Under the pieces are notes generated by a model. That model was not told the DNA's origin and made no database searches. It was given only the letters and a program-made list of their open reading frames with translations. A DNA stretch of 51,793 nt from Candidatus Schekmanbacteria bacterium RIFCSPLOWO2_02_FULL_38_14 (lineage in GTDB: Bacteria; Schekmanbacteria; GWA2-38-11), in assembly GCA_001790855.1 (NCBI GenBank), contig MGDH01000009.1:1-51793 (forward strand). Reading direction: 5' to 3'. Below are positions 8,856-18,046 of the stretch, in pieces; the stretch's first letter is position 1, and each line of letters opens with the position of its first letter. A program made the position numbers and the translations under genes.

Positions 8856-10316
8856 ATGGCACTTGAAATTAAACTACAGTTAAAGCAGATGCAAAAGCTC
8901 GTAATGACTACCGAGCTTCGCAATGCAATAAAACTGCTCACCCTTTCAAGATTGGAATTACAGCAGCTTGTTCAGCAGAAACTGCTGGAAAACCCGTTTC
9001 TTGAAGAAGTCAATGATGAAACAGAAGATGAACTCGATGAACAGGACACATCATTGGCAGGTGAAAATCAAAAGGAAGATCCCGTTTCTGTCTCTAAAAA
9101 AGAAGAAGAAATAGACTTCAGAAAAAAAGCAGAAGAAATAAACTGGGAAGATTTTACACAGGCATATCAGGACAATTACGAAACCAACCTGAGCTCAGAC
9201 TATCAGGACAAATCTCCTCAGTATGAAAACATTCTGGCATCCAAAGTCACTCTCTCAGAATACCTCACAAATCAACTCAGGCTTGTCTGGAGTTCAAAAG
9301 AAGAGTTTGAGGCAGGTTGTTTTCTTATAGGAAATCTTGATGAAAACGGATATTTGGCAACTCCTTTAAGCGAGTTGATTGAACAGCACCATTTAGATTC
9401 TTCAGTAGTTTATAAAGCCCACGAACTGTTGAAGAACCTGGAACCAGAGGGCATCGGCTCGCAGAATCTGCAGGAATGTCTTCTTGCACAGGTCAAGCAT
9501 CAAGGCATTACAGATCCGCTTATTACAAAAATCATTTCAAACCATCTTCCAGAATTAGAGTTGTCTAATTTTAAAGCAGTTGCTGATAAATGTAATGTTG
9601 CAGAAAAAGAAGTTTTAGAAGCACTTAAGTTCATAAAAACCCTTGACCCAAAACCTGCAAGAAATTTTGGCGGTGATGAAATAAAGTATATTATTCCTGA
9701 TATCTTTGTGGTTAAAGTTGATGATAAATATGTGGTTTATCTGAACGATGATGGTTTTAACAACTTCAGAATCAATCCTTTTTACAGAGAATTTCTCCAT
9801 AAAAAGAACAGCGACAATAATGCCACAAAGACATATCTTGAGCAGAAATTCCGGTCTGCTTTATGGCTTTTAAAAACTATGAGACATCGTCAGCAGACAA
9901 TCTATAAAGTGTCTGTGAGCATTGTTAACAGGCAGAAAGAATTTTTTGACCATGGCATATCCCACCTAAAACCAATGGTATTAAGAGAAATAGCAAAAGA
10001 CATATCTCTCCACGAATGTACTGTAAGCAGGGTAACAAGCAATAAATATATGCACACTCCACAGGGACTGTTTGAGTTGAAATTTTTCTTTACTAGCGGC
10101 TTAACCGGAACAGAAGGAAGCCGCTATTCCTGCATAACGGTTAAAAATATGATTAAAGAGATTATTACGAAGGAAAATAAAGAGAAGCCATTCAGCGATA
10201 AAAGAATTGTGCAGATTCTGGAAGGACAGAATCTAAAGCTCGCACGCAGAACTATTGCTAAGTACAGGGAAGATTTGGGAATTCTTCCTTCAGCCAGGAG
10301 AAAGGAGCTGGTTTAA
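8856..10316 (+). CDS. rpoN: RNA polymerase sigma-54 factor
   Basis: Sigma-54 directs RNA polymerase to -24/-12 promoters that need AAA+ activators. Region I is glutamine- and leucine-rich (LKQMQKLVMTTELRNAIKLL..ELQQLVQQKLLENPFLEE, residues about 8-50). An acidic region II covers about 52-105, and a core-binding domain and HTH follow to about 420. The RpoN box ARRTIAKYR is at residues 463-471, directly followed by LGILPSARRKEL. With 486 residues it is full length. No enhancer-binding activator is in the window, although the hybrid kinase near 43 kb shows that elaborate signalling exists. Confidence 0.96.
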   Translation: MALEIKLQLKQMQKLVMTTELRNAIKLLTLSRLELQQLVQQKLLENPFLEEVNDETEDELDEQDTSLAGENQKEDPVSVSKKEEEIDFRKKAEEINWEDFTQAYQDNYETNLSSDYQDKSPQYENILASKVTLSEYLTNQLRLVWSSKEEFEAGCFLIGNLDENGYLATPLSELIEQHHLDSSVVYKAHELLKNLEPEGIGSQNLQECLLAQVKHQGITDPLITKIISNHLPELELSNFKAVADKCNVAEKEVLEALKFIKTLDPKPARNFGGDEIKYIIPDIFVVKVDDKYVVYLNDDGFNNFRINPFYREFLHKKNSDNNATKTYLEQKFRSALWLLKTMRHRQQTIYKVSVSIVNRQKEFFDHGISHLKPMVLREIAKDISLHECTVSRVTSNKYMHTPQGLFELKFFFTSGLTGTEGSRYSCITVKNMIKEIITKENKEKPFSDKRIVQILEGQNLKLARRTIAKYREDLGILPSARRKELV

Positions 10317-10352
10317 CAAAGGATTTTATTAATCAAGAAAAGGAGGAACTTA

Positions 10353-10919
10353 GTGCAGATAACAGTAACTGGCAGACATATGGAATTAACCCCCACCTTA
10401 AAGGACCATGTTCAGTCAAAGGTAAGCAAGCTTAATAAGTACCTTGAAAATATCCTCGAAGCCCATGTGGTTTTATCTGTGGAAAAATACAGACACATAG
10501 CAGAGATAACCATCCACATGGATGGTGTTAATATTACAGGCAAGGGTGAAACAGATGATATGTATGCCTCAATAGACCAGGTTCTGGAAAAAATTGAGCA
10601 TCAGATAACGAAAAGAAAATCCAAGCATCGTACACCGTCAAACAGAAAAGAGAACATTGAACAAAAATTAAGCAATAATTTAACCGCCTTGGAAGAAAGG
10701 AACAGTCTTGAAACAGAAACATTTGCAGGTCAACTGGTCAAATCATCAAGATTTGAACCGAAACCAATGTCCCCTGCAGAAGCCGTTATGCAGTTAAAAG
10801 TTTCATATGATCAATTTTTAGTATTTGCTAATTCGACAACGAATGTTATAAATGTGGTTTACAAGAAAAAGGATGGTAATTTTGGACTTATAGAGCCTGA
10901 CATAACTCACAATCATTAA
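10353..10919 (+). CDS. hpf: Ribosome hibernation promoting factor, long form
   Basis: Binds the 30S decoding region and dimerises ribosomes in stationary phase. The N-terminal domain (about 1-98) begins MQITVTGRHMELTPTLKDHV with the basic KRKSKH end. A linker follows, and the C-terminal dimerisation domain (about 130-183) contains MSPAEAVMQLKVSYDQFLVFANS and NVVYKKKDGNFGLIEP. At 188 residues it is the long form, which pairs ribosomes without a separate RMF. The start is GTG, set by AGGAGGA at 10341-10347. Location between rpoN and ptsN is classical. Confidence 0.94.
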   Translation: MQITVTGRHMELTPTLKDHVQSKVSKLNKYLENILEAHVVLSVEKYRHIAEITIHMDGVNITGKGETDDMYASIDQVLEKIEHQITKRKSKHRTPSNRKENIEQKLSNNLTALEERNSLETETFAGQLVKSSRFEPKPMSPAEAVMQLKVSYDQFLVFANSTTNVINVVYKKKDGNFGLIEPDITHNH

Positions 10920-10977
10920 TATTGTGTTTATATGAAAGGCGAAAACTCTATCTTTATGTACAAAATTGGATTTGAGA

Positions 10978-11442
10978 ATGAAAATATCAGATATTATGAA
11001 AGAAAGAGGTATATTACCAAACCTTGCTTCACGTGATAAATTAGGAGCATTAAGGGATCTCGCTAATCTTCTGGTAACTACTTTTAAACTAAAAGAAGAT
11101 GCAGAAAAATTAGTAAAAATCCTGGAAGACAGAGAAAAACTCGGAAGTACAGGAATCGGAGACGGTATAGCCATACCTCATGGTAAGCTATCATCCCTCA
11201 AGGAAGAGTTGCTGGTGCTTGGAAGGTCAAAGGAAGGAATCGATTTCAATTCCATGGACGGAAAACCAACTTATCTGTTTTTTCTCCTGATGGGTCCCGA
11301 AGAAGCTGCTGGAATCCATTTGAAAGCCCTGGCAAGGCTTTCAAGGTTGCTTAAAAATGCTTTATTTAGAGATTCTTTGATGAAAGCCGGTAATTCCGTT
11401 GAAATGATGGAAATGATTAAACTTGAAGATTCCAAATACTGA
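10978..11442 (+). CDS. ptsN: PTS IIA-like nitrogen-regulatory protein PtsN
   Basis: EIIA-Ntr phosphocarrier of the regulatory PTS. The phospho-acceptor histidine is in GIGDGIAIPHGK (His68 with this start). The residues before it (DREKLGSTGIG) and after it match the family, as does the roughly 154-residue length. I prefer ATG 10978, giving MKISDIMKERGI; an in-frame TTG at 10966 would add four residues and neither has a strong ribosome site. It lies between hpf and hprK, and the phosphorylation chain probably ends in regulation rather than sugar import. No EI-Ntr (ptsP) is present. Confidence 0.9.
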   Translation: MKISDIMKERGILPNLASRDKLGALRDLANLLVTTFKLKEDAEKLVKILEDREKLGSTGIGDGIAIPHGKLSSLKEELLVLGRSKEGIDFNSMDGKPTYLFFLLMGPEEAAGIHLKALARLSRLLKNALFRDSLMKAGNSVEMMEMIKLEDSKY

Positions 11443-11444
11443 AC

Positions 11445-12431
11445 ATGATGAAAAAATTCATCCAGGTCAAGGATTTGATTAATGAAAAGGGGAAAGAGTT
11501 TCAACTCTCCGCTCTGACAAATAAAACAGGCTTTGAAAATATAATCAGTTCTACGCGGGCTCAAAAAGCCGGATTGGTGTTAGTTGGATTTTTAGAGCAT
11601 CTCATCCCTTCCGGTATCCAGATTTTTGGAAATTCTGAAATTTATTTTTTAAAAACTCTCCCATGTAAAAAACAAAAGGAAGTCATAGATAATTTTTTTG
11701 CATCTAAAATCCCTTGTTTGGTAATATCAAAAACGCCATCTATCCCTGAAGTAATTTATGAATCAGCAAAAAAGAGAAAAGTATCTGTGATTAAATCCAA
11801 CCTTTACAGTTCCAATCTTATATCAAATATCACTTCATATCTGGAAAATCGCCTGGCTCACACAATAACAATTCATGGAGTTATGGTGGAAGTATTTGGA
11901 GTCGGAGTTCTTCTCCTCGGGAAAAGCGGAGTAGGTAAAAGTGAAATAGTTTTAGACCTCATTGTAAAAGGACACCGGCTTGTTGCAGATGATGTGGTTG
12001 AAATAAAAAGAACTTCATTAAATACAATTGAAGGACAAAGCCCTATAGCCATACGCCACCATATGGAGATACGCGGGTTAGGCATAATCAACATAAAAGA
12101 CCTTTTCGGGGTCACTTCAATCCGCATTTCTAAAAAGGTTCATCTTGTTGTTGAACTGGAAGAATGGAAAACCTCCTATGAATATGACAGACTCGGGCTT
12201 GATGAGAAGACACATGAAATTCTTGGCATAAAAATACCAAAGATTGTAATGCCCGTTGCGCCTGGCAGAAACATGTCAATGATTATAGAAATTGCGGCAA
12301 GAAATTACTTGCTTAAAAAAATGGGCTATCATTCAGCTGAAAAACTGAACCAGAAGCTGATTTCAAAAATAAATGAAGAAGCCCGTGCAGTCAGAAATGA
12401 GAGAAAAGCAAAAAAACAATTATTATTTTAG
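11445..12431 (+). CDS. hprK: HPr kinase/phosphorylase
   Basis: Phosphorylates and dephosphorylates the regulatory serine of HPr. It has a divergent N-terminal domain (about 1-130) and the C-terminal kinase domain with IHGVMVEV around His144, the P-loop GKSGVGKS (159-166), RLVADDVVEI (178-187), the HPrK signature EIRGLGIINIKDLFG, and a later APGRNMSMIIEIAARN segment. Length (328) is slightly above average. Start is ATG 11445 or the adjacent ATG 11448, 2-5 bases after ptsN. Its probable substrate, an HPr with the matching serine, is encoded 5.6 kb downstream in the same run. Confidence 0.93.
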   Translation: MMKKFIQVKDLINEKGKEFQLSALTNKTGFENIISSTRAQKAGLVLVGFLEHLIPSGIQIFGNSEIYFLKTLPCKKQKEVIDNFFASKIPCLVISKTPSIPEVIYESAKKRKVSVIKSNLYSSNLISNITSYLENRLAHTITIHGVMVEVFGVGVLLLGKSGVGKSEIVLDLIVKGHRLVADDVVEIKRTSLNTIEGQSPIAIRHHMEIRGLGIINIKDLFGVTSIRISKKVHLVVELEEWKTSYEYDRLGLDEKTHEILGIKIPKIVMPVAPGRNMSMIIEIAARNYLLKKMGYHSAEKLNQKLISKINEEARAVRNERKAKKQLLF

Positions 12432-12440
12432 GATTTAACT

Positions 12441-12854
12441 ATGGTAGGTGCCGTCATAGTAACACATGGAAATCTCGGTGATGAGATTGTCAAATCTGCT
12501 GAGACGATTATAGGCGTTCAGAAAAAATTAAAGAGTGTGGTAATAAAGCATGAAGATAGCGAAGCAACTGTAAGAGAAAATATCTCAAAAGCCATCAGTG
12601 AAGTTGATGACGGAGATGGAATTCTTATATTCACAGATATGTTTGGCGGAACTCCTTCGAACTTGAGTCTGTGCTTTCTTGAAGAAAACCGTGTCGAGGT
12701 TGTAACAGGAATAAATCTCCCTATGCTGATTAAATTCTCATCAGAAAGAAAAAAAGCACCCCTGCCGGAGCTTGCAGCAATCATCAAGGAATATGGCCAG
12801 AAACATATTCTGGTTGCAAGCCAAATCCTTCAAAAAAACAAAAGCGGTTTATAG
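12441..12854 (+). CDS. PTS mannose-family EIIA component
   Basis: Accepts phosphate from HPr and passes it to EIIB. The family N-terminus VGAVIVTHGNLGDEIVKSAE contains the phospho-acceptor His9. The second conserved stretch FTDMFGGTPSNLSLCF is intact. The 137 residues form a free-standing IIA-Man domain. It starts 9 bases after hprK and is followed 11 bases later by EIIB, so the sugar PTS genes are part of the same transcript as the regulatory ones. The transported sugar cannot be read from the sequence. Confidence 0.92.
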   Translation: MVGAVIVTHGNLGDEIVKSAETIIGVQKKLKSVVIKHEDSEATVRENISKAISEVDDGDGILIFTDMFGGTPSNLSLCFLEENRVEVVTGINLPMLIKFSSERKKAPLPELAAIIKEYGQKHILVASQILQKNKSGL

Positions 12855-12865
12855 GAGATTTTTCA

Positions 12866-13351
12866 TTGAATTGCATATTTTTTCATGTAGATGACAGATT
12901 AATTCACGGTCAGGTGGTAGAAGGGTGGATTAAGTTCCTGCATGCAACCAAAATCGTCGTAATTGATGACAGAGTTGCCAGCGATCCCTTTCAAAAATCT
13001 ATAATGGAAATTGCCGTTCCGTCAGATATCAAAGTCTGCATATCAACAGTTGCAGATTCAGTAAATAAAATTAAAATCTGTTCAGAAGGAAAGGAGAACA
13101 CTGTGGTTTTGTTTTCAAATCTGGAAGATGTCTTCAAGGCTGTCACGCTTGGTATCAAACTGGATAAGCTTAACCTCGGAGGATTAAGGTTTGAAAAAGG
13201 TAAAAAACTAATCTCGAAGACGATTTTTCTGAACGAACAGAACGCTGAAATTCTTAAAAAACTAATGAACTTTGGGGTTGAAATAAATATACAGTCAATA
13301 CCTTCTGAAACCCCAAAAAATATACAACAGGTATTAGGAAAAATTTTTTAA
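12866..13351 (+). CDS. PTS mannose/fructose/sorbose EIIB component
   Basis: Cytoplasmic phosphotransfer protein that phosphorylates the incoming sugar on the EIIC/EIID channel. The family motif VDDRLIHGQVVEGW carries the phospho-acceptor His14. GGLRFEKGKK and the C-terminal part with VEINIQSIPSE also match EIIB-Man. Length (161) is typical. The start is TTG at 12866, 6-7 bases after GGAG. The matching membrane components IIC and IID are separated from it by a 2.1-kb glucanotransferase gene. Confidence 0.9.
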   Translation: MNCIFFHVDDRLIHGQVVEGWIKFLHATKIVVIDDRVASDPFQKSIMEIAVPSDIKVCISTVADSVNKIKICSEGKENTVVLFSNLEDVFKAVTLGIKLDKLNLGGLRFEKGKKLISKTIFLNEQNAEILKKLMNFGVEINIQSIPSETPKNIQQVLGKIF

Positions 13352-13356
13352 ATTTA

Positions 13357-15495
13357 ATGGGAAAGATTCATTTTTCACTCGCAATACACAACCATCAGCC
13401 CCTTGGTAATTTTAACGAAATCTTTGAAATTTCTTTTAATAAATCTTATCTACCATTCCTTGAAATTGTGAAGTCCTTTCCCTATATCAAACTTGCTTTA
13501 CACTACTCAGGAATACTTCTTGACTGGATAATAAAGAACCATCCGGATTTTGCAGAATCATTAAAATTGCTTATCTCTAACGGCCAGATAGAGCTGCTCT
13601 CCGGAGCTTTTTACGAGCCAATTCTTACCAGCCTGAATAAAGCTGACAGACTTGACCAGATTAAAAAGATGAACGATTTTATTTTCGAAAATTTTAAATA
13701 TACTCCAAAAGGACTCTGGCTCGCGGAACGGGTATGGGATTCAAACATAATTGAGTCCATTGCTGATGCAGGGCTGGAATACGCTATTGTAGACGACTTC
13801 CATCTTATCTCAGCAGGTTTGAGAAGGCAGGATACATACGGATATTTCACAACAGAAGAAGAAGGCAGAAACATTGCATTATTTCCCTCTAACCAGACTC
13901 TCAGATACCTCATTCCGTTCCACCCTCCTGAACAGACTATCAATTTTCTCCATAATGAAAGCAATGAACAAAAGGACCCTCTTTTTTTTATGGGAGATGA
14001 TGGGGAAAAATTCGGAATTTGGCCAGGAACCTACCATACTGTTTATGAGATGAGATGGCTGGAGAGGTTTTTTAATTCCCTTATAGAAAACTATAACAAA
14101 ATTGCAATAATAACTCCTGGAGAATACTTAAAATCCCATCCTCCTGTCAGCCAGATATACCTTCCTACCTGTTCATACCAGGAAATGATGGTATGGGCTC
14201 TTCCAACTCCTGCTCAGAAAAAATTCAGGAAAATAGCAAAAGAACTTCAAGGCAGAGAGGATTTGAATGAATATCTTGGTTTTATAAAAGGAGGAGTCTG
14301 GAAAAACTTTTTTGTAAAGTATGCTGAATCAAACCTTATATACAGGAAAATGCTTCATCTTTCAAACAGGATAAGAGGCTTTAATTTCAAGTCCGAAAAA
14401 AGAAAAAATGAAGCATTGGATTTTCTTTTTCAGAGCCAGTGCAATGATGCATACTGGCATGGAATATTTGGAGGACTATATCTTCCTCACCTCCGTTCAG
14501 CAATATACTCATCGCTGATTAAGGCAGAAAAGATTCTTGAGGAAGAAATTTTTGGCGGGAAAAATTTTCTGAATATTGAATCTGTTGATTTGGATAATGA
14601 CTCAAAGGAAGAGCTTATATTGAAAAACAAATTTCTAACTCTCATCATAAAACCCGACAAGGGCGGAAGCTTGATTGAATTTGACTATAAACCAAGAAAC
14701 TTTAACCTTGTGAATTCTCTTATCAGAAGAGAAGAAGCATATCATGACGATCTTTTAAACCTTGAAAAACACCATGGAGAAAATTCTGGTTCTGAAACAA
14801 AAACAATTCATGAAACTGCTTCCCAGAAAGAATCAGGACTTTGCGAGCACCTGAGCTATGACTGGTATCAGAGAAACTGCTTGATAGACCATTTTTTTGA
14901 TACCTCTCTAACACTTGATAATCTGAAAAAAAATCTTTTCAGGGAGCAGGGTGATTTCATACTTAATCCATATAAGTATCATTTTTCAAAAAGGGTTATT
15001 GATATGGATTTAACGCTTGAAAGAGAGGGAACCGTAAACAAAAATTTCAGAGTAAAGGTAATAAAAAATATCAACATTTCCATCAATACGAAAAGAATTA
15101 CTTTTACATACAAAGTTATCAATAATTCAGATTCAGTTCTTGACACTGTTTTCGGGACAGAATTCAATTTTGGCTTGTTGGGAGGAAATTCTCCTCTTCA
15201 TTTTTTTGAAATAGATACAGAAGGAACTCCTGTAAGGTTTAACCTCGCGAGCAGCGGGGAAATCGATAAGATTAATTCATTCAGAATAATCAATCAGTGG
15301 GATAAATTCTTTCTGGCTTTTCAGTTCACTAATTCTCCGAAGTTCTGGAGATTCCCGATAGAAACAGTCAGTAATTCAGAATCCGGATTTGAAAGGATAT
15401 ACCAGAGTTCAGTATTGATTTTCTCTTGGCAAATCAGTTTAAATAAGGGAAAAGCATGGGAAACAGCTTTTTCGCTGAATCTTTCTGAAATCTGA
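13357..15495 (+). CDS. GH57 family 4-alpha-glucanotransferase / alpha-amylase-like
   Basis: Acts on alpha-1,4-glucans, probably storage glycogen or maltodextrin. No signal peptide is seen, so it is cytoplasmic. GH57 motifs are in order: HNHQP (11-15), GAFYEPIL (83-90), WLAERVW with the expected nucleophile Glu124, FMGDDGEKFG with the expected acid/base Asp214, and a fifth region near YLPTCSYQEMM (about 268). C-terminal domains from about residue 300 correspond to those of Thermococcus-type 4-alpha-glucanotransferase (DUF1925/DUF1926-like), and the 712-residue length fits that group. It sits between PTS EIIB and EIIC genes with 5- and 15-base gaps. Alpha-amylase or branching activity is an alternative. 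Confidence 0.85.
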   Translation: MGKIHFSLAIHNHQPLGNFNEIFEISFNKSYLPFLEIVKSFPYIKLALHYSGILLDWIIKNHPDFAESLKLLISNGQIELLSGAFYEPILTSLNKADRLDQIKKMNDFIFENFKYTPKGLWLAERVWDSNIIESIADAGLEYAIVDDFHLISAGLRRQDTYGYFTTEEEGRNIALFPSNQTLRYLIPFHPPEQTINFLHNESNEQKDPLFFMGDDGEKFGIWPGTYHTVYEMRWLERFFNSLIENYNKIAIITPGEYLKSHPPVSQIYLPTCSYQEMMVWALPTPAQKKFRKIAKELQGREDLNEYLGFIKGGVWKNFFVKYAESNLIYRKMLHLSNRIRGFNFKSEKRKNEALDFLFQSQCNDAYWHGIFGGLYLPHLRSAIYSSLIKAEKILEEEIFGGKNFLNIESVDLDNDSKEELILKNKFLTLIIKPDKGGSLIEFDYKPRNFNLVNSLIRREEAYHDDLLNLEKHHGENSGSETKTIHETASQKESGLCEHLSYDWYQRNCLIDHFFDTSLTLDNLKKNLFREQGDFILNPYKYHFSKRVIDMDLTLEREGTVNKNFRVKVIKNINISINTKRITFTYKVINNSDSVLDTVFGTEFNFGLLGGNSPLHFFEIDTEGTPVRFNLASSGEIDKINSFRIINQWDKFFLAFQFTNSPKFWRFPIETVSNSESGFERIYQSSVLIFSWQISLNKGKAWETAFSLNLSEI

Positions 15496-15510
15496 AGGGT
15501 AGCACTTCAA

Positions 15511-16218
15511 TTGATAAAAAACATTTTTATTGCTTCATTAATAGGAAGTCTGATTGGTCTTGACAGGACTGCGGTTTTTCAAACAATGGTTTCCCAGCCA
15601 ATTGTCACAGCCCCTGTTATTGGTTTTCTTTTTGGAAATTATACAGCAGGAATTGCAATCGGCATCGCTTTACAGTTAATCTGGCTTTTTTCACTCCAGA
15701 TTGGTGCAGCCATAGTTCTAAACTCAACACTGGCGTCAGTGATAGTTACATCCTCAACCATAGAAATGATGAATACAATAAGCGGAGAGAACAAAATGTT
15801 CACGGCAATTGCTGTTTTTTCTTTTTTGCTGTGTTTGCCATTTCTTTTCATTGAGCAGAAAATGGACATGCTGGTAAGAAAGGTTAATGTCTTCTGGTCA
15901 AAAAAAGCAGAAGAGCTTATAAATGAAGAAAAATTTTCTGCTATAGGTTATGCAAATCTTTCAGGGATTTTCTTTTTCTTCTTGAAAAATTTTCTTTTTC
16001 TTCTGGTCTCTACTATTATTATAACCGGAATAATCACTATGAGTTATCCTGTTCTGCCATCAAGTTTTTTTGAAGGGCTAAACCTTTTTTTCATACTGAT
16101 GCCTCTCTTGGGCATTGCAGTTGTTCTTGAAAGTATCCTGATGAAAAAAAACTATATCTATTTTTTCATAGGACTTTTTATTGCAATTCTTTTAAAAATT
16201 GTACTGGAGAATATGTGA
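15511..16218 (+). CDS. PTS mannose-family EIIC component
   Basis: Integral-membrane sugar channel subunit. The 235 residues comprise mostly hydrophobic helices, with the conserved EIIC segments AFLIGLDRTAVFQTMVSQPIV-like (here ASLIGSLIGLDRTAVFQTMV), APVIGFLFGNYTAGIAIGIALQLIW and GAAIVLNSTLASVIV. It is a little shorter than typical (about 260). Start is TTG at 15511; support is only moderate. EIID follows 31 bases later. Confidence 0.87.
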   Translation: MIKNIFIASLIGSLIGLDRTAVFQTMVSQPIVTAPVIGFLFGNYTAGIAIGIALQLIWLFSLQIGAAIVLNSTLASVIVTSSTIEMMNTISGENKMFTAIAVFSFLLCLPFLFIEQKMDMLVRKVNVFWSKKAEELINEEKFSAIGYANLSGIFFFFLKNFLFLLVSTIIITGIITMSYPVLPSSFFEGLNLFFILMPLLGIAVVLESILMKKNYIYFFIGLFIAILLKIVLENM

Positions 16219-16249
16219 TAAAAAGGCAACCCTGTAAATCTGCGGATAA

Positions 16250-17014
16250 ATGACAATGAAAAAAAAATTATCAAAATTCACATTACTAAGAGCTGCTTTC
16301 AATTCCTTTTATATCCAGGCTTCATGGAATTTTGAAAGGATGCAGGCGCTGGGTTTTGTCCATTGTCTGTCAAGGGCTGTAAGGACACTCTATGATGACC
16401 CGTCAATGGTTAAAAAATCACTGCTTCATCACCTTGAGTTTTTCAACACAAATCCATATCTTGCGTCAACAATTGTCGGGGTGGTCCTGAATCTTGAAGA
16501 AAAACACTTAGAAAACAAGAATACAGACATTGATTCCGGCGCCATAAAGGCAAGATTAATGGGACCCTTTGGAGCTATTGGTGATTCGCTTTTCTGGGCT
16601 ACCTTCAGGCCGTTGGCAGCAATAATCGGAACCTTCCTTGCTTTTAACGGGATAAAAGCAGCTCCCGTCTATTTTCTGATTATTTATAATATACCGACTC
16701 AGGCAATAAGGTTTGTCGGGCTTTTTAAAGGATATCAGTTCGGGCTAGAGGTTGTTGACAAAATAAAAAAGCTCAATCTAAACCTTTATATGTCAAAGAT
16801 GAAGGGATTTTCCTGCTTTTTGCTGGGCCTTTTCCTTGGAACATATATCTTGTCCTCTTCATTTCATCTTAAAAATATGTGGGCTCCAGCAAATGTAGTT
16901 TTGGGTATAATTTTAGTTAATGCCTTTATGCTGGCTTTGAGGAAAAAAGTCCCGCTGGTTGCATTAATATATATTCTGACAATCATCTGCATTGGCATAG
17001 GATATATGAATTAA
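16250..17014 (+). CDS. PTS mannose-family EIID component
   Basis: Second membrane subunit of the mannose-type permease. The family signature is plain: FYIQASWNFERMQALGFVH near the N-terminus, FFNTNPYLASTIVGVVLNLEE, and IKARLMGPFGAIGDSLFWATFRPL in the middle. Hydrophobic helices occupy the C-terminal third, ending in a short tail. At 254 residues it is slightly short of the usual 270-300. HPr follows after three bases, so IIA, IIB, IIC, IID and HPr form one set. Confidence 0.9.
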   Translation: MTMKKKLSKFTLLRAAFNSFYIQASWNFERMQALGFVHCLSRAVRTLYDDPSMVKKSLLHHLEFFNTNPYLASTIVGVVLNLEEKHLENKNTDIDSGAIKARLMGPFGAIGDSLFWATFRPLAAIIGTFLAFNGIKAAPVYFLIIYNIPTQAIRFVGLFKGYQFGLEVVDKIKKLNLNLYMSKMKGFSCFLLGLFLGTYILSSSFHLKNMWAPANVVLGIILVNAFMLALRKKVPLVALIYILTIICIGIGYMN

Positions 17015-17017
17015 AAT

Positions 17018-17296
17018 ATGGAAAAAAATAAAAATACTATAAAGATGACAATAAAAAACAAGCTCGGACTGCATGCAAGGGCTGCGGCAACACTTGTCAA
17101 ACTGACAAACAAATTCAACTCTGAAATCTCTATTGAGAAAAGTGGTCAGGTTGTTAACGGAAAGAGTATTATGGGAGTGATGATGCTTGCAGCAGCTAAA
17201 GGACACGAAATATGGGTCACTGCCGAAGGCGAAGACTCAAATGAAGCCCTTGAAAGCATAAAACAGCTTGTATATGATAAGTTTGGTGAAGAATAA
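17018..17296 (+). CDS. ptsH: Phosphocarrier protein HPr
   Basis: Carries phosphate from Enzyme I to EIIA. The active-site NKLGLHARAAATLVKL has His19, and the regulatory site GKSIMGVMMLAA has Ser50. The latter matches targets of the HPr kinase encoded upstream, so both the catalytic and the regulatory phosphorylation are expected. It has 92 residues, with a few extra at the N-terminus. Enzyme I usually follows HPr, but here the next gene is rpmI. Confidence 0.94.
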   Translation: MEKNKNTIKMTIKNKLGLHARAAATLVKLTNKFNSEISIEKSGQVVNGKSIMGVMMLAAAKGHEIWVTAEGEDSNEALESIKQLVYDKFGEE

Positions 17297-17374
17297 AATT
17301 AAAAAATAACGCATTTTATACTTGACTTTTTTCCTCAGTTTAAATAATTATACCAAAATTTTTCAGGACATACT

Positions 17375-17572
17375 ATGCCTAAACTTAAGACAAATAAAAG
17401 TGCAGCAAAAAGGTTTAAAAGAACACGTAGTGGAAAACTGAAGCGTCATACTGCCTATGCAAGCCATATTCTGACTAAAAAGACCAAGAAAAGAAAGAGA
17501 AAGCTTAGAAAAAACCGTATGGTTTCAAAGACAGATATGAAGAGATTGAACAAACTGCTGCCCAATTCATAG
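17375..17572 (+). CDS. rpmI: Large ribosomal subunit protein bL35
   Basis: The 65-residue, strongly basic protein opens with [17 protein letters not shown] and has [17 protein letters not shown], both diagnostic of bL35. It precedes rplT by 12 bases, the conserved pair; infC, normally just upstream, is absent from this position. A poor candidate promoter (TTGACT, 17322-17327) lies in the 78-base gap after ptsH. The rpmI-rplT-pheS-pheT order is widely conserved. Confidence 0.96.
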   Translation: MPKLKTNKSAAKRFKRTRSGKLKRHTAYASHILTKKTKKRKRKLRKNRMVSKTDMKRLNKLLPNS

Positions 17573-17584
17573 AAGGGTCGAATA

Positions 17585-17941
17585 ATGCCACGAGCAAAAC
17601 GAGGGTTCAAAGCCAGGAGAAGAAGAAAAAAGATACTGAAAATGGCAAAGGGCTACTGGGGTGCCAAAAGCAGGAGCTATGCTATTGCGGCTCAAGCCAT
17701 TCTTAAAAGCCTGACTTACTCATATATTGGCCGCAAGCAGAAAAAGAGAAATTTCAGAAAACTCTGGATTACAAGGATCAATGCTGCGGCAAGAATTAAT
17801 GGTATCTCATACAGCAAATTAATTTCAGGTTTAAACAAAGCTAACATTAAAATTAACAGGAAAAGCTTATCCGAGCTCGCAATAAAAGACCCGGGTGATT
17901 TTTCTGAAATAGTTACAATTGCCAAAAGTAATCTATCTTAA
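17585..17941 (+). CDS. rplT: Large ribosomal subunit protein bL20
   Basis: The 118-residue basic protein begins MPRAKRGFKARRRRKKILK, followed by AKGYWGAKSRSYAIA and RKQKKRNFRKLWITRINAAAR, which identify bL20. bL20 is needed early in 50S assembly and in some bacteria represses its own operon through a leader RNA. No such leader can be judged here. It is followed by pheS after 105 bases. Confidence 0.97.
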   Translation: MPRAKRGFKARRRRKKILKMAKGYWGAKSRSYAIAAQAILKSLTYSYIGRKQKKRNFRKLWITRINAAARINGISYSKLISGLNKANIKINRKSLSELAIKDPGDFSEIVTIAKSNLS

Positions 17942-18046
17942 TAATTTGCAGGTATGATTTTTCAGGCTTTCCTTTTACTCTTCTGAAGGATTAAACCTTT
18001 TAATCCCTTTAGACTTATCAAACTGCTTTCTAATAATAAGACTGTT

